A DNA stretch of 5,097 bases, taken from positions 1 through 5,097 of the forward strand of contig JAQICF010000262.1 in NCBI GenBank assembly GCA_027858795.1, read 5' to 3'. The DNA is from Candidatus Delongbacteria bacterium (GTDB lineage Bacteria > Delongbacteria > UBA4055). This document shows, piece by piece, positions 4,913 to 5,097 of the stretch. Numbering within the stretch: the stretch's first letter is position 1; every line of letters starts with the position of its first letter. A program made the position numbers and the translations under genes. The notes under the pieces were generated by a model, which saw only the letters and a program-made list of their open reading frames with translations, was not told the origin of the DNA and did not search any database.

Positions 4913-5097
4913 ATGAAAATCGGCATACTTACAGCAACTATTACGGAAAGTGATTTCTTTCCGAATATAATCGAACTTAAGAACACAGCAGAGAAAAGAG
5001 GACACACTGTTGACATTTTCAAGAACGGTGAATTTAACCTTTTCATAGAGAATGGAAGAACAGAATTATTTTATAACAAAGAACCTTTCTCTGTAAC
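4913..5097 (+). CDS. RimK-like ATP-grasp ligase, N-terminal part (3'-truncated)
   Basis: The frame is open from ATG 4913 to the window end (61 codons plus two bases). The N terminus MKIGILTA, the KRGHTVDIF stretch near residues 29-37 and the following NLFIENGRTELFYNKEPF resemble the pre-ATP-grasp domain of RimK-type ligases, which begin MKIAIL and carry RGH-V-I at the same spacing before a short hairpin-like segment. RimK adds glutamate to ribosomal protein S6; relatives make other amide bonds, including glutathione-type or cofactor glutamylation. The catalytic ATP-grasp part lies beyond the window, so the substrate cannot be assigned. Only a weak GGA (4903-4905) is visible as a ribosome binding site. 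The start is supported by the fit of MKIGIL to the family N terminus. Confidence 0.6.
   Translation, partial: MKIGILTATITESDFFPNIIELKNTAEKRGHTVDIFKNGEFNLFIENGRTELFYNKEPFSV

Overview
The window is ordinary bacterial chromosome, AT-rich, with every gene on the + strand. It suggests an anaerobic, diderm (outer-membrane) bacterium. The anaerobic hint is a ferredoxin-dependent 2-oxoacid oxidoreductase; the outer-membrane hint is a LolC/E-LolD lipoprotein-release transporter. Adding a McsA-like zinc protein, a lineage near the Fibrobacterota-Chlorobi-Bacteroidota group, such as Cloacimonadota or Delongbacteria, seems plausible. That placement is inference and no sequence search was possible.

Positions 1-1711 hold the end of a central-metabolism operon: the C-terminal part of the beta subunit of 2-oxoglutarate (2-oxoacid):ferredoxin oxidoreductase, its gamma subunit, and nucleoside diphosphate kinase. 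Each downstream gene has a clear GGAG ribosome binding site and the gaps are 15-25 bases. A textbook intrinsic terminator (1733-1758) closes the operon.

Positions 1765-4293 hold a second unit, with a good candidate sigma-70-type promoter just after the terminator. It carries a LolC/E-type permease, a LolD-type ATPase and a McsA-like protein with two four-cysteine zinc sites and a C-terminal UVR motif. The permease and ATPase together should make an inner-membrane lipoprotein-release ABC transporter. The ATPase-mcsA junction is odd: an exact 18-nt sequence holding the ATPase stop codon and an ATG is repeated 39 bases later as the mcsA start. This leaves a 12-codon mini-ORF between the genes, all in one reading frame. 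No McsB kinase gene follows mcsA.

Positions 4294-4912 hold a small secreted protein of unknown function (4435-4806), bracketed by palindromic intergenic repeats. Upstream are a 75-bp imperfect inverted repeat and a separate 20-nt hairpin. Downstream are two related 20-nt hairpins set exactly 30 bases apart, whose stems differ by compensatory changes. These look like dispersed repeats of the REP/MITE kind.

From 4913 a gene resembling the N terminus of RimK-type ATP-grasp ligases runs off the 3' end. The most unusual parts are the duplicated translation-start segment and the cluster of palindromic repeats. I see no clear evidence of a wholly new system, CRISPR array, RNA gene or transposase.
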